A DNA stretch of 64,000 nucleotides, taken from NCBI GenBank assembly GCA_016290335.1, contig JAEETM010000003.1, positions 1-64,000 of the forward strand, read 5' to 3'. Below, in pieces: positions 63,314-64,000 of the stretch (positions within the stretch are counted from its first letter, which is position 1; each line of letters starts with the position of its first letter). The DNA comes from Treponema sp. GTDB lineage: Bacteria > Spirochaetota > Spirochaetia > Treponematales > Treponemataceae. The position numbers and the translations under genes were made by a program. Under the pieces are notes generated by a model that ran no database searches, was not told where the DNA came from, and saw only the letters and a program-made list of their open reading frames with translations.

Positions 63314-64000
63314 ATGACACCATCACAATATACTCCTGAAGAACCTATTTCTTCTATTGCAACCGCTCTTGCACCGGCTGCTCTTGGCATTGTACGCACA
63401 AGCGGAAAAGACTGCATTGAACTTGTAAGCAAAGTTTTTTCAAGACCAAAGGCATTGCTGGAAGCGGGTGGAAATACACTCGTTTACGGGTGGATAGTTG
63501 ACAAGGCAGATTCAAACGATGATGGACACAAAATAGACGAGGTTATGCTTGCGGTTTATAAAGGACCTAAATCTTTTACCGGTGAAGATATGGTGGAGAT
63601 TTTCTGCCATGGTGGACCTGCTGTTGTAACTGCAATTCAGAACTTAATGCTTAAGATAGGATTCCGTCAGGCGAATCGCGGTGAGTACACTTTCCGGGCA
63701 TACATAAACGGTAAGACTGATTTAACACGTGCAGAAGCTGTAAAAGAAATTATTGATTCACATACAGATGCTTCGCGGTCTCATGCGGCAGGAAGACTTT
63801 CGGGGTCGCTTTTTGCAGAAATTGATTCAATTAAAAAGTTGATTATTGATACTCTTGCTTCGATTGAAGTTGAAATTGAGTACCCTGAAGATGAAGAAAC
63901 GATTGCAGATACTTTTGACCGTAAAGATATTGAGCTTGCAATCAGCAGGCTGCAGAGCCTTGTTGATTCGTGGAAGGGTGAAAAGCTGTACCAGGATGGA
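63314..64000 (+). CDS. mnmE: tRNA modification GTPase MnmE (5' part)
   Basis: The first 229 codons; the gene runs off the window. ATG 63314 is preceded by AAAGGA. It shows the N-terminal folate-binding domain (PISSIATALAPAALGIVRTS, FCHGGPAVV, RGEYTFRAYINGKTDLTRAEAV) and the start of the helical domain (SIEVEIEYPEDEE). With MnmG it modifies U34 of tRNAs, using methylene-THF and GTP. The G domain lies beyond the end. It probably shares a transcript with the DUF4015 gene. Confidence 0.95.
   Translation, partial: MTPSQYTPEEPISSIATALAPAALGIVRTSGKDCIELVSKVFSRPKALLEAGGNTLVYGWIVDKADSNDDGHKIDEVMLAVYKGPKSFTGEDMVEIFCHGGPAVVTAIQNLMLKIGFRQANRGEYTFRAYINGKTDLTRAEAVKEIIDSHTDASRSHAAGRLSGSLFAEIDSIKKLIIDTLASIEVEIEYPEDEETIADTFDRKDIELAISRLQSLVDSWKGEKLYQDG

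Noticed and set aside
1..64000. CRISPR array, prophage, integrase or insertion sequence
   Set aside because: I saw no spaced direct-repeat array and no transposase, integrase or phage structural gene in any frame.

Overview
The window looks like a piece of chromosome from a gut or rumen Treponema (Spirochaetota). The signs are a core periplasmic flagellin (FlaB), many lipoproteins with spirochaete-style lipoboxes, several families common in treponemes (DUF4954, DUF4015, small beta-barrel proteins ending in an aromatic residue), low-to-moderate GC, and plant-polysaccharide enzymes (a GH10 xylanase and a GH9 glucanase). No prophage, insertion sequence or CRISPR array was seen. Two tRNA genes (Asn-GTT, Leu-TAA) are present. 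The species is not determined; a T. bryantii or T. succinifaciens-like organism is an inference.

Layout. 0-5 kb: end of an OmpA-family gene, tRNA-Asn, 5-formyl-THF cyclo-ligase, 2-isopropylmalate synthase and a DUF4954 protein. 5-12 kb: tRNA-Leu, murD, secreted GH10 xylanase, a membrane protein, a NIF3-family protein, lspA, a small membrane protein and mtnN. 12-17 kb: a small outer-membrane-like protein, a DUF1538 membrane protein translationally coupled to a tandem PII-like protein, and an AAA/DUF4143 ATPase. 17-27 kb (minus strand): one operon of an ABC ATPase, a PH-like membrane protein, a 2048-residue thioester alpha-2-macroglobulin lipoprotein and penicillin-binding protein 1C. 27-30 kb: two SDR-type proteins and an iron alcohol dehydrogenase. 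30-39 kb: two large lipoproteins, flaB and a chemoreceptor. 39-43 kb: a trimeric electron-bifurcating [FeFe] hydrogenase. 43-50 kb: a cobalamin-type ABC permease and binding protein, pyrE, a stand-alone methionine synthase activation domain, yhbY, an HD phosphohydrolase, nth and metK. 50-64 kb: a CBM48 protein, a degenerate NlpC/P60-barrel fusion, a lipoprotein, GH9, a 2027-residue Ig-repeat protein with a C-terminal barrel, a propeller-DUF4015 protein, and the start of mnmE.

How the parts work together. Methionine, SAM and B12 metabolism recurs: mtnN recycles SAH/MTA, metK makes SAM, the BtuF/BtuC-like pair probably imports corrinoid, and the MetH activation-like protein reactivates B12-dependent methionine synthase. 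Cell-envelope work (murD, lspA, A2M-PBP1C, OmpA, barrel proteins) and plant-polymer digestion (GH10, GH9, CBM48) are the other themes. The bifurcating hydrogenase fits a fermentative anaerobe that disposes of reductant as H2.

The most notable signals are non-coding. (1) A SAM-II-type riboswitch lies in the metK leader and carries an extra internal hairpin. (2) At least nine transcription units have a -10 box only 6-8 nt before the ATG and no Shine-Dalgarno, which suggests leaderless mRNAs, while other genes have strong Shine-Dalgarno sites. (3) There is a family of dispersed ~28-bp palindromes, two of which encode the ends of nth. (4) Three intergenic regions hold long fold-back structures.
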